A stretch of DNA of 48,637 nt from an uncultured Lachnospiraceae bacterium (GTDB taxonomy: Bacteria > Bacillota > Clostridia > Lachnospirales > Lachnospiraceae). A program made the position numbers and the translations under genes. Each line of letters starts with the position of its first letter. Within the stretch, counting starts at the first letter, position 1. Below the pieces are notes generated by a model, which searched no databases, was not told where the DNA came from, and saw only the letters and a list, made by a program, of their open reading frames with translations. Shown here one piece after another: positions 1-8,364 of this stretch. The stretch covers positions 1-48,637 of the forward strand of contig CAJUNP010000023.1 of assembly GCA_910587935.1 (NCBI GenBank), read 5' to 3'.

Positions 1-85
1 TTGCCGCCATGGCCTCAAAATTAAAGTTTGTGACCAGAAACTTAGGCTGCAACTGGTATATGCTATTGCTGTTTTTGGCTTCCAT
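1..85 (-). CDS. 5' fragment of an unrecognised gene (runs off left edge)
   Basis: A minus-strand reading frame opens with ATG at 83-85 and stays open for 28 codons to the window edge. An AAAGGTGG-like ribosome binding site lies about 8 nt upstream. The visible peptide starts MEAKNSNSIYQLQPKF and matches no family I recognise. It sits downstream of the hemZ terminator in the same orientation, so it probably has its own promoter in the AT-rich stretch 86-205, although I cannot pick a convincing one. Only the start is visible and the call rests on the ribosome binding site and an open frame. Confidence 0.4.
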   Translation of the reverse strand, partial: MEAKNSNSIYQLQPKFLVTNFNFEAMAA

Positions 86-207
86 ACTTCATTCCACCTT
101 TCTATCTACAATCGGATTACGGTTAAAAAAATATTGTCAATATTATTTTATACCAATACAAAGTCTAAATCAACTACACTGTTTATTATATTTGCAAATA
201 AATATAT

Positions 208-243
208 TTAAAAAAGAGCGTTTCGTTTATTTCCGAAACACTC
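208..243 (-). terminator. Rho-independent terminator after hemZ
   Basis: The arms at 216-225 and 234-243 form a 10-bp stem with one G-T pair and an 8-nt loop. On the minus strand the stem is followed by a T run (A run at 208-215 on the plus strand). It lies 20 bp past the hemZ stop and closes the fatty acid synthesis-hemZ transcript. Confidence 0.85.
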
Positions 244-263
244 CCTGGGCATCTGCAGATTTG

Positions 264-1745
264 TCAGCCATCAAACAATATACGTTTTCTTTCTATCATT
301 TCCTCGATTCTCTCAATATACTCTGCAACTTCCTTCACATTATCGCACCGTTCAATCCGCCCGTCCTCATAAACCCTTTTGGAAATGCTCCCGGCTCCTA
401 ATGCCACGATGGACTGCTTCTCCTCCATAATAAGGATATTGTAGATACCGTAATTACCTTCCGTGGCGTATCCTACGTTCTCGAAGTTGCCGGACATATT
501 TTTCTGTCTGTACAGATAATAAGGCTTCATTCCCATATCTTTTGCGCCCTGCTCCGCGATCTTCATGGTTTCATCCGTATTCCGCAGAGCCGTTATTCCG
601 TTTTCTTCAATCCACTGGTTTAGTCTGGAACCCCTTTTGACTGCAAGGGAATGAACCGTAAGACTGTCCGGACGCAGTTTCTTTACCGCTTCTATGGTCG
701 CCGCCACATCCTCTTTAGTTTCACCCGGCAGGCCCAGGATTAAATCCATATTGATGTTGGTAAATCCCGTTTCCCTTGCCATCCTGAAAGCTTCCTCTGC
801 CTGGGCCGCGTTTGTTTTCCTTCCGATCAGCTCCAGCGTTCTGTCATTCATAGTCTGCGGATTTACGGAAACTCTGGTTACGCCGAATTCTTTGATAACC
901 TCCAGCTTCTCTCTTGTTATGCTGTCCGCCCGTCCCGCCTCCACGGTAAACTCTTTAACCCCGGAAAAATCAAAAGCGCTTTTAAGCTTCCAAAGCAGCC
1001 GCTTTAACTGGTCCGGTTCCAGCGTGGTAGGTGTGCCGCCGCCTATATAAACGCTGTCCAGAATTTTACCGCGGAAAGCTTTGGCTACGTAATCCATTTC
1101 CTTTTCCACAGCCGTCAGATAATCGTCCACTCTGTTCTTCCATGCGCAGATCGGATAGGACGTAAAAGAACAGTACAGACAGGTAGTCGGACAGAAGGGA
1201 ATTCCGATATAAAGGCTGTAACCGTCCTGATAATGAATCGATGATAAAAGTTCTTTTTCCCTTTTTGCAATATCGATGGCAAGGAGCCCTTTTTCTCTGC
1301 TCACCAGGTAAACCTGCATCATATGGTTAAGAATTTCTTCTTCTGTTTTTCCGTCCTCCAAAAATGTCATGGGTATTTTAGTCGGCCTGATTCCCGTCAG
1401 GGTTCCCCAAGGAAGGCTTTTTCCTGTTATACCAGAAAGAAGCCCGTAAAGCAGCAGCTTTAACAGGTTTTTATATTCTGCCCTGCCGCCGCCGGTATCG
1501 TAAGATACTTCCGCGGGTACGGTTATTGTATCGGATACCAAAGCTTTCACTCCGCCCGGATCGGATATTTCGGCTGCAATTTCTTTTTCCGTCATATTTA
1601 TGGAAAGAAACGGAAAATTCCCATCGGAACAAAAGGCTTTTTCCCCCTCCGCAAACACTTTGACTTCTGTCTGCGGATAAAAAGCCTTTACAAGCGAATG
1701 GATATCATATTCAAACCGGCGGCAGTTTAATTTTACTGCTATCAT
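264..1745 (-). CDS. hemZ: Radical SAM coproporphyrinogen III oxidase-like protein HemZ
   Basis: A 493-residue protein of the HemN/HemZ class of radical SAM enzymes. The cluster-binding cysteines are Cys185, Cys189 and Cys192 in GIPFCPTTCLYCSF, followed by the glycine-rich YIGGGTPTTL motif that usually contacts SAM. The long N-terminal extension before the radical SAM core is typical of HemZ, annotated as oxygen-independent coproporphyrinogen dehydrogenase. The activity on coproporphyrinogen is inferred from family and has rarely been tested in Clostridia. The start overlaps the stop of the upstream MarR gene by 4 nt (ATGA), so the two are translationally coupled and hemZ is the last gene of the fatty acid synthesis operon. 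A terminator follows at 208-243. Confidence 0.85.
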   Translation of the reverse strand: MIAVKLNCRRFEYDIHSLVKAFYPQTEVKVFAEGEKAFCSDGNFPFLSINMTEKEIAAEISDPGGVKALVSDTITVPAEVSYDTGGGRAEYKNLLKLLLYGLLSGITGKSLPWGTLTGIRPTKIPMTFLEDGKTEEEILNHMMQVYLVSREKGLLAIDIAKREKELLSSIHYQDGYSLYIGIPFCPTTCLYCSFTSYPICAWKNRVDDYLTAVEKEMDYVAKAFRGKILDSVYIGGGTPTTLEPDQLKRLLWKLKSAFDFSGVKEFTVEAGRADSITREKLEVIKEFGVTRVSVNPQTMNDRTLELIGRKTNAAQAEEAFRMARETGFTNINMDLILGLPGETKEDVAATIEAVKKLRPDSLTVHSLAVKRGSRLNQWIEENGITALRNTDETMKIAEQGAKDMGMKPYYLYRQKNMSGNFENVGYATEGNYGIYNILIMEEKQSIVALGAGSISKRVYEDGRIERCDNVKEVAEYIERIEEMIERKRILFDG

Positions 1746-2215
1746 AAGGACTCCTCCGTCTTGTTCGTTCCGACATTCTTTTTCTGTTCCGAAAAATAAT
1801 CCGCCAGGCCGCCCAACGATTCCAACAGAATTTTTTTCTCCTGCTGATCAAACTGCGCCATGACCGCTTCGATCATTTCCCGGTGAAATCTCTGATGGCG
1901 CTTGTCGGCTCTTTTTCCTCTTTCCGTCAAGGAAAGAAGCACCAGCCTTTTATCCTCCTCGCTTCTTTCCCGGAGAACATATTTATTCCGAACCAGCCTG
2001 TCAACGGATTTGGTAAGGGTTCCCATGGTAACGGAAAGTCTTTTTGCCACGACGGAACTCGGCTTCGGGTCGCCTGTCCCAACAGCCTCGATTACATGCA
2101 TATCGTTAATGGTAATATCGGTAAACTCTCCCGAAATAAGAGTCTCTTCCTCAATATTCATAATATCCCTGAACAACTTGACCAGCAATGTATTCAGTAT
2201 TGTATCCAGTTCCAT
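1742..2215 (-). CDS. fabT: MarR-family regulator, FabT-like
   Basis: A winged-helix MarR protein of 157 residues when started at the ATG at 2213-2215 (MELDTILN), which has a GGGAG site 7-8 nt upstream. A longer reading from 2281 would overlap fabH and lacks such a site. The helix-turn-helix region (around SSVVAKRLSVTMGTLTKSVD) and the wing (RSEEDKRLVLLSLTERG, with the usual D-x-R motif) are visible. It lies in the fatty acid synthesis operon between fabH and hemZ. FabT of streptococci represses fab genes when bound to acyl-ACP. Three FabT-type palindromes overlap the operon promoter at 9578-9622, so autogenous control of the operon is likely. Unlike streptococci, the gene is near the end of the cluster rather than at its head. 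The FabT assignment is inference from context and operator type. Confidence 0.8.
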   Translation of the reverse strand: MELDTILNTLLVKLFRDIMNIEEETLISGEFTDITINDMHVIEAVGTGDPKPSSVVAKRLSVTMGTLTKSVDRLVRNKYVLRERSEEDKRLVLLSLTERGKRADKRHQRFHREMIEAVMAQFDQQEKKILLESLGGLADYFSEQKKNVGTNKTEESL

Positions 2216-2253
2216 ATTTATCTCCCATGCATACTTCAACCGTTCCTGCGGCC

Positions 2254-3216
2254 TTACCAGGTAAGAACCGCCGCTCCCCATGTAAGACCGGCTCCGAATC
2301 CGGCAAGTACAATTTTATCTCCCCGGTTCAGCTTTCCCTGCCGGTTTATAAGATCCAACAGCGCGGGAACGCTCCCTGCTGAAATATTACCACATTTTCG
2401 AAGGTTTGTGGGAAATTTTTCAATGGGCTGCTTCATTTTTTTTGCAACCGCTTCAATAATGCGGATATTTGCCTGATGCAGCACAAAATATTTGATTCCG
2501 TCCGCTTCTGTTTCCGCCCTGCAAAGCGCTTCCGTAATCGCCTCCGGCACCGTTTTTACCGCAAACTTATAAACGGACTGACCATCCATATGCGTGTAGT
2601 CAAGCTCCGTTCCGTTTTTAATAAACGGATTGTTTACCGGCCTGTTTTGGCAGATCAGGGCCCTGCCCCTGACACCGTCCGATCCCTGTACAATACTGTT
2701 CAGGCCTTCCTTATCCATTCTCACTACGGCGGCTCCCGCACCGTCTCCAAACAATACGCAGGTATTCCGGTCGTTCCAGTCCATCATTTTGGACAGCGTT
2801 TCCGCTCCGACGATCAACGCCGTCCGCGCCATGCCGGATTTCATATAATTATCCGCGATAGTCAGACCGAACAGAAACCCGGCGCAGGCTGCGTTAATAT
2901 CAAAGGCAGTCGCATTTACCGCGCACAGAGCGTCTTGTATCTGACAGGCCGTGGAGGGAAAGCACATATCGCCTGACACGGTTCCCACGATAATCAAATC
3001 TATATCCTTTGCTTCAATACCTGCATTTTCCATTGCATTCTTTGAAGCCTCCACCGCCAGGGAAGTCGTCGTTTCGCCCACACAAATATGCCTCGTTTCG
3101 ATACCGGTACGACTTCTGATCCATTCATCCGTGGTTTCCACCAGGTTTTCCAGTTCCCGGTTACTCACTGTTTTTTCAGGAAAACAGCTTCCTGTTCCTA
3201 TGATTCTTGCAGGCAT
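2254..3216 (-). CDS. fabH: Beta-ketoacyl-ACP synthase III
   Basis: A 320-residue thiolase-fold condensing enzyme that starts fatty acid synthesis by joining acetyl-CoA with malonyl-ACP. The catalytic Cys lies in NAACAGFLFG, the His in VLHQANIRI and the Asn in GNISAGSVPALL, completing the FabH Cys-His-Asn triad. Length is normal for FabH. It begins 20 bp after accDA ends and is followed by the MarR regulator 38 bp on. In many Firmicutes fabH opens the fab cluster; here it is the last biosynthetic gene. Confidence 0.96.
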   Translation of the reverse strand: MPARIIGTGSCFPEKTVSNRELENLVETTDEWIRSRTGIETRHICVGETTTSLAVEASKNAMENAGIEAKDIDLIIVGTVSGDMCFPSTACQIQDALCAVNATAFDINAACAGFLFGLTIADNYMKSGMARTALIVGAETLSKMMDWNDRNTCVLFGDGAGAAVVRMDKEGLNSIVQGSDGVRGRALICQNRPVNNPFIKNGTELDYTHMDGQSVYKFAVKTVPEAITEALCRAETEADGIKYFVLHQANIRIIEAVAKKMKQPIEKFPTNLRKCGNISAGSVPALLDLINRQGKLNRGDKIVLAGFGAGLTWGAAVLTW

Positions 3217-3236
3217 AGCAGTCCCTCCTCCTATTT

Positions 3237-4937
3237 TCAGTATTTTCTGAAACGTCTGTATCTGTCTTCCGCAACCGCGGCGCCGTCCATACCGTCAAAC
3301 TTCTTTAAAAATACGGCCATTTGTTCTTTCATAAATCCCGCAATGTCATTTACTGTGGAATCGCCTGCGGCTCCATATTCCGGAATGATCCTCTCAATCA
3401 CCGAAAGACGTTTGAGATCGTCTGCCGTAATTCCCATAACCTGCGCCGCTTCCTTTGCACGTTTTCCGTCCTTCCATAAAATCGAGGCAAAACCCTCCGG
3501 GGACAAAACGGAATAGGTGGAATTCTCCAACATCCACACCTCATTGCCAACGGCAAGCCCCAAAGCGCCACCGCTGCCGCCTTCGCCGATTATTACGGAA
3601 AGCACCGGCACCTTAAGCAAAGACATCTCAAATAAATTTCTGGCAATGGCCTCACCCTGCCCTCTTTCTTCCGCTTCCATTCCCGGATATGCGCCGGAAG
3701 TGTTGATCAGGCAAACTACGGGGCGGTGGAATTTTTCCGCCTGTTTCATCAGGCGCAGCGCTTTTCTGTATCCCTCCGGCGACGCCATGCCATAATTGCG
3801 CATGGCACATTCTTTGGCATCGTTTCCTTTTTGAATTCCGATTACCGTGACTGGCTGTCCGTAAAGCCACGCAATCCCGCCCGCAACAGCCTTATCGTCG
3901 CCATAGCTTCTGTCTCCGTGCAGCTCCAGAAAGTCGTCAAAAATCAGGCCGATATAGGTCAGAGCAGAGGGTCTTGATACGCTTCTTGCTTCCCGCACTT
4001 TATCCCAGGCTGACTTTGCGGGCGTTTTTGCCAGCCTTTCCCGGTTCACTTCGGTAGGCGTAAACTTTGTAATTTCTTCCGTAAAATGACTGAAACTATT
4101 ATTCAGGGCAGACACCCTGTGGGATTTTAAAATCTGGTGTAAAACGGTTTTCAGATCGTCTCTCTCCACCACACGGTCAACAAATCCGTGTTCTTCCTGA
4201 AATTCCGCGCGCTGAAACCCCTTCGGAAGCTTTTGCCCGATGGTCTGTTCTATCACTCTGGGACCCGCAAAACCAATGAGCGCTCCGGGCTCGGCCAGAA
4301 TAATATCTCCCAGCATGGCAAAGCTTGCCGTTACGCCTCCTGTAGTCGGATCGGTCAATACGGTTACATACAACAGGCCTGCATCCGCATGCTTTTTTAT
4401 AGCGGCGGAAGTCTTAGCCATCTGCATCAGGGAAATGATTCCCTCCTGCATCCTGGCGCCTCCCGAACAGCAAAATAAGACTACCGGAAGCTTCATACTA
4501 ACCGCCCGTTCAAAGATAAGGGCAATTTTTTCGCCTACCGCATGCCCCATGCTTCCCATAAGAAACCGGGAATCACAAACTCCGATGCACGCCTTTTCCC
4601 CGCATATTTCTCCGATACCGACCGTAATCCCTTCCGAAAGTCCCGTTTTTTCTCTTACGCTTGACAGCTTTTCATCATATCCCGGAAAATTCAGAGGATT
4701 GCCGCCGTCCGTCTCCTCAAACCATGGAATAAACGTATCCTTATCGCATACCATGCGGATTCTGTTATTGGTCCTTACGCGGAAGTAATTTCCGCAGGCC
4801 GTACAAATATAATGGTTTACTACAACGTCTGTCCGGTTTAATTCCTTCCCACATTCGGGACACACCAGACTTCGTTTTTCTTCTTCGCCGACACCTTTTA
4901 CGCGTATGTATTTATCCCTGTGAAATAATCCTGCCAT
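3237..4937 (-). CDS. accDA: Acetyl-CoA carboxylase carboxyltransferase, fused beta and alpha subunits
   Basis: One 566-residue chain carries both halves of the carboxyltransferase that makes malonyl-CoA from acetyl-CoA and carboxybiotin. Residues 1 to about 285 are AccD-like, with a zinc ribbon (Cys26, Cys29, Cys45, Cys48) and the crotonase-fold core (CCSGGARMQEG). From about residue 300 the chain is AccA-like (ALTYIGLIFDDFLELHGD, then GEGGSGGALGLAVGNEV). Bacillus and E. coli encode these as two proteins. No stop or frameshift separates the halves, and the AccA part lacks some of its usual N-terminus. The biotin carrier (accB) and biotin carboxylase (accC), which often lie next to fabZ in related clusters, are not in this window. 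Confidence 0.94.
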   Translation of the reverse strand: MAGLFHRDKYIRVKGVGEEEKRSLVCPECGKELNRTDVVVNHYICTACGNYFRVRTNNRIRMVCDKDTFIPWFEETDGGNPLNFPGYDEKLSSVREKTGLSEGITVGIGEICGEKACIGVCDSRFLMGSMGHAVGEKIALIFERAVSMKLPVVLFCCSGGARMQEGIISLMQMAKTSAAIKKHADAGLLYVTVLTDPTTGGVTASFAMLGDIILAEPGALIGFAGPRVIEQTIGQKLPKGFQRAEFQEEHGFVDRVVERDDLKTVLHQILKSHRVSALNNSFSHFTEEITKFTPTEVNRERLAKTPAKSAWDKVREARSVSRPSALTYIGLIFDDFLELHGDRSYGDDKAVAGGIAWLYGQPVTVIGIQKGNDAKECAMRNYGMASPEGYRKALRLMKQAEKFHRPVVCLINTSGAYPGMEAEERGQGEAIARNLFEMSLLKVPVLSVIIGEGGSGGALGLAVGNEVWMLENSTYSVLSPEGFASILWKDGKRAKEAAQVMGITADDLKRLSVIERIIPEYGAAGDSTVNDIAGFMKEQMAVFLKKFDGMDGAAVAEDRYRRFRKY

Positions 4938-4973
4938 ATCTGCCTCCCATTTTCCGTCAGACCAAACGAATCT

Positions 4974-5402
4974 TTATGATACCGCAAAAGTAAGCTCTGC
5001 CTGTACCGCCGTTACTCCGTCAACCGTAGCCACGGCCTTGGCCGTTCCGATGGAACCTTTCTGCCTGACGATTTCCGTCTCCAGCAGCAATACGTCTCCC
5101 GGAACCACCTTTTTCTTAAACCGGGCGTTACCGATCGCAGCAAAATATGCCGTCTTACCTTTATTTTCCGGAAGGCTTAAGACTGCGACCGCGCCTGCCT
5201 GCGCCAGGGCTTCTATGATAAGCACACCGGGCATAACCGGCTCCCCGGGGAAATGTCCCTGAAAATAAGGTTCGTTATAAGCCACGCACTTTTTTGCCAG
5301 CGCCCTGCTGCCCGGGGTCAGCTCCTCAACGGTATCGAGCAGCATAAAGGGCTGCCTGTGCGGAATAATTTCCATAATTTCTTTCGCTGATAATAAAGCC
5401 AT
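4974..5402 (-). CDS. fabZ: 3-hydroxyacyl-ACP dehydratase FabZ
   Basis: A 142-residue hotdog-fold dehydratase that removes water from 3-hydroxyacyl-ACP in each elongation cycle. The catalytic pair is His50 in FQGHFPGEPVMPG and Glu64 in IIEALAQAG. HRQPFMLLD near the N-terminus is also typical. It lies between fabF (37 bp upstream) and accDA (36 bp downstream). No second dehydratase/isomerase is in the cluster, so whether this protein also supports unsaturated fatty acid synthesis cannot be told from sequence alone. Confidence 0.95.
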   Translation of the reverse strand: MALLSAKEIMEIIPHRQPFMLLDTVEELTPGSRALAKKCVAYNEPYFQGHFPGEPVMPGVLIIEALAQAGAVAVLSLPENKGKTAYFAAIGNARFKKKVVPGDVLLLETEIVRQKGSIGTAKAVATVDGVTAVQAELTFAVS

Positions 5403-5439
5403 TGCTACCTCCTGTTTTTTACTGTAAGCCTAAACGGCT

Positions 5440-6675
5440 CTATCCCTGATATTTTCCGATTAAAACACTTGCGTTATGCCCGCCGAAGCCAAGGGAATTG
5501 CTAAGCGCATAGGGAATCTCTTCCCTGTATGGCTGTGCGCAGTAATCCAGATCCATTTCTTCATCCGGCGTTTCATATCCTGCCGTTTTATGGATAAACC
5601 CTTCTTCCATTTCCTTTACGCAGGCGATAAATTCCACCGCTCCCGCCGCGCCCAGAAGATGCCCGATCATAGACTTGGTGGAGTTAATGTGAATTTTTCC
5701 GGCATGGCTTCCAAAGGCCGCTTTGATGGCTCTCGTCTCATAAAGATCATTGTGATGGGTACCCGTTCCGTGGGCGTTAATATAAGTAATATCCTCCGGC
5801 GCAATGCCACCGTCCCGAATAGCCGAAAGCATTGCCCTGGCCGCTCCCATTCCGTCTTCCGCCGGGGAAGTGATATGATAGGCGTCGCCCGTACATCCAT
5901 AGCCCAGGACTTCCGCATAAATATGCGCGCCGCGTTTTTTTGCATGTTCCAGTTCTTCCAAAACAACAATTCCCGCTCCTTCTCCCATAACGAAACCGCT
6001 GCGGTTCTTGTCAAAGGGAAGGGAACAGCGGTCCGGATCATCCACTGCAGACAGCGCCGTTAACGCGCAGAATCCTGCCACCCCCACGGGAGTTACGGCG
6101 CCTTCCGTACCGCCGGCCACCATTACGTCCGCTTCTTTGCATTGAATACTGCGGAATGCTTCCCCGATGGAATTGGTTCCCGTCGCACAGGCTGTCACAA
6201 CATTAATGTTCTTCCCTTTCAGTCCAAACTGGATCGATACGTTTCCTGCCGCCATATTGGTAATCATAAGCGGCACTAAAAGAGGATTCACTCGGGAAGG
6301 CCCTCTGGCAACCAGTTTAGCGTACTCTCTCTCTATGGCCTGAAGACTGCCGGTCCCCGAACCTACCGCACAGCCTACGCGCCACGGGTCTTCCTCTTTC
6401 ATATCGATGCCGGAGTCACAAAGCGCCTCTTTTGCCGCCGCCACCGCATACTGGCTGAAAAGCTCCATGCGTTTTGCCGCCTTAAAATCCATATAAGAAG
6501 CAGCGTCAAATCCCTTTACTTCCGCCGCTACATGACATTTATAGCCGGCGCTGTCAAATTTTGTGATTGGGCCAAAACCATGTTTTCCTTCTTTAAGGGA
6601 AGCAAAAAAATCTTTTACATTAAGCCCCACCGGGGTAATGGCCCCCATTCCGGTTACTACAACTCTCCTGCTCAT
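5440..6675 (-). CDS. fabF: Beta-ketoacyl-ACP synthase II
   Basis: A 411-residue condensing enzyme that elongates acyl-ACP with malonyl-ACP. The catalytic Cys lies in VVTACATGTNSIG, and the two active-site His are in NAHGTGTHHND and STKSMIGHLLGAAG. The C-terminal SNSLGFGGHNASVLIGK is the standard FabF ending. Length is normal. It begins 29 bp after fabG and is the only FabB/F-type enzyme in the cluster. Confidence 0.96.
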   Translation of the reverse strand: MSRRVVVTGMGAITPVGLNVKDFFASLKEGKHGFGPITKFDSAGYKCHVAAEVKGFDAASYMDFKAAKRMELFSQYAVAAAKEALCDSGIDMKEEDPWRVGCAVGSGTGSLQAIEREYAKLVARGPSRVNPLLVPLMITNMAAGNVSIQFGLKGKNINVVTACATGTNSIGEAFRSIQCKEADVMVAGGTEGAVTPVGVAGFCALTALSAVDDPDRCSLPFDKNRSGFVMGEGAGIVVLEELEHAKKRGAHIYAEVLGYGCTGDAYHITSPAEDGMGAARAMLSAIRDGGIAPEDITYINAHGTGTHHNDLYETRAIKAAFGSHAGKIHINSTKSMIGHLLGAAGAVEFIACVKEMEEGFIHKTAGYETPDEEMDLDYCAQPYREEIPYALSNSLGFGGHNASVLIGKYQG

Positions 6676-6704
6676 ATCGGTATCTCCTTTTCCTGTTTAC
6701 CTGC

Positions 6705-7445
6705 CTATACCGCCATTCCGCCGTCCACACAAATCACCTGGCCCGTTATGTAATCCGCTGCCCCGGATGCGAGAAAAGCAACCGTTTCCGCTACTTCCGA
6801 AGGGCTTCCTACTCTTTTTAAAAGAGTCTGTTCTATAATCGTTTCTTTAACGGACTCCGGAAGTAAACGAGTCATTTCCGTATCAATATATCCCGGCGCA
6901 ACTGCGTTTACCGTGATTCCACGGCTTCCCAGTTCCCTTGCCGCACTTTTGGTAAGACCGATTATTCCCGCCTTGGACGCGCAGTAATTTGCCTGCCCAG
7001 CATTACCCATTACGCCTGTAACGGAGGATATGTTGATGATTTTTCCTCCTTTTTGCTTTAAAAACAGTCTGGATATATGGCGCATTGTATTAAAGCAGCC
7101 TTTGAGATTAATATCTATCACGCGGTCAAAGTCTTCCCCGCTCATTTTCATAAGCAGGTTATCTCTAGTAATCCCGGCATTATTCACCAGAATATCAATG
7201 TGGCCGTATTCTTTCGCCAGCTCCTTTACCATGACTCCACAGGCTTCAAAATCAGCCACATCACAGCCGTACAGGGCGCCTTCTCCCCCTGCCCTGCGGA
7301 TATCCTCAAGCGTTTCCTGCGCCTTATCCCGGGAGCCGTTATAATTTACTACGACAAAAGCGCCTTCTCTGGCAAGCGTTAATGCAATGGCCCTTCCGAT
7401 TCCTCTTCCGCCTCCGGTGACGAGCGCTACTTTTTCGTTAAGCAT
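6705..7445 (-). CDS. fabG: 3-oxoacyl-ACP reductase FabG
   Basis: A 246-residue short-chain dehydrogenase that reduces 3-oxoacyl-ACP with NADPH. The nucleotide-binding motif TGGGRGIGRA is at the N-terminus, NNAGITRDNLLMKM follows, and the catalytic Ser-Tyr-Lys set is visible as ISSVTGVMGNAGQANYCASKAG. The C-terminus (YITGQVICVDGGMAV) is canonical. The start overlaps the end of fabD by 8 nt, which indicates translational coupling. Confidence 0.95.
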   Translation of the reverse strand: MLNEKVALVTGGGRGIGRAIALTLAREGAFVVVNYNGSRDKAQETLEDIRRAGGEGALYGCDVADFEACGVMVKELAKEYGHIDILVNNAGITRDNLLMKMSGEDFDRVIDINLKGCFNTMRHISRLFLKQKGGKIINISSVTGVMGNAGQANYCASKAGIIGLTKSAARELGSRGITVNAVAPGYIDTEMTRLLPESVKETIIEQTLLKRVGSPSEVAETVAFLASGAADYITGQVICVDGGMAV

Positions 7446-8364
7446 TCTTTAATACCTCCACGCATCTGTTAAGATCCTCATATTTGTCTACATTGAGAAC
7501 AACCGCTTCCCGGCTGATTTTTTTCACAAAGGCGCTAAGGGTCCTTCCGGGGCCGATTTCCACAAAAGTGCTCACGCCGTCCGCCAACATTTTTTCTACC
7601 GACTGCTGCCACTTTACCGGAGAACAGATCTGTTTTTCCAAAAGATCTCTGACCGGTTCTGCACAAGTGACATAATCGGCCGTAAGATTTGAAACATAGG
7701 GAATCTCAAAATCAAATACGGGAACCTTATCCAGATCCTTTCTCAGCCGTTCCCCTGCGCCCGACAGCATCCGTGAGTGAAAAGGCCCGCTGACGTTTAA
7801 TGGCACCGCCCGTCTGGCCCCTCTTTCAAGCAGAATTTCTCCCGCTTTTCTTACCGCGTCCGCCTCCCCGGTAATGACGATCTGTCCGGGGCAATTATAA
7901 TTGGCAACGGAAACGATTCCTTCCGCATCCCGACAGACTTCTTCAACCGTTTCACTGTCAAGGCCCAGTATGGCCGCCATGGCGCCTCCTTCCGGCACGG
8001 CCTCCTGCATGTAAACGCCTCTTCTTCTTACAACGGCAAAGGCGTCTTCCGCCCGCATGGCGCCGCACGCCACGATTGCCCCGTACTCTCCCAGGCTCAG
8101 GCCCGCCGTCACGTCCGGATGTATTCCTCTGTCCTCCAGCACTTTTAAAATGGCCGTTTCCACTGTCAGCATTGCAATCTGGGTATACTCCGTAACGGAC
8201 AGCCTGTCATTTTCCGTAAAGCAGATTGCCGGAATATCCAGTCCGGTTATGCTGCCCGCCTTGTCAAAAATCTCCCTTGCAAGACTCTCCTGTTCATAAA
8301 AATCTTTCCCCATTCCGACGTACTGCGCTCCCTGTCCCGGAAACATAAACGCTGTTTTACTCAT
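7438..8364 (-). CDS. fabD: Malonyl-CoA:ACP transacylase
   Basis: A 308-residue acyltransferase that loads malonyl groups onto ACP. It has the FPGQGAQ start motif, the catalytic Ser in GLSLGEYGA and the His in SGPFHSRML. Length is normal for FabD. It overlaps fabK by 4 nt and fabG by 8 nt, so fabK-fabD-fabG form a tightly coupled block. Confidence 0.95.
   Translation of the reverse strand: MSKTAFMFPGQGAQYVGMGKDFYEQESLAREIFDKAGSITGLDIPAICFTENDRLSVTEYTQIAMLTVETAILKVLEDRGIHPDVTAGLSLGEYGAIVACGAMRAEDAFAVVRRRGVYMQEAVPEGGAMAAILGLDSETVEEVCRDAEGIVSVANYNCPGQIVITGEADAVRKAGEILLERGARRAVPLNVSGPFHSRMLSGAGERLRKDLDKVPVFDFEIPYVSNLTADYVTCAEPVRDLLEKQICSPVKWQQSVEKMLADGVSTFVEIGPGRTLSAFVKKISREAVVLNVDKYEDLNRCVEVLKNA

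Noticed and set aside
9..401. Plus-strand ORF of 130 aa at the left edge
   Set aside because: It runs through the hemZ terminator and antisense to the hemZ end, and the peptide has no recognisable domain.
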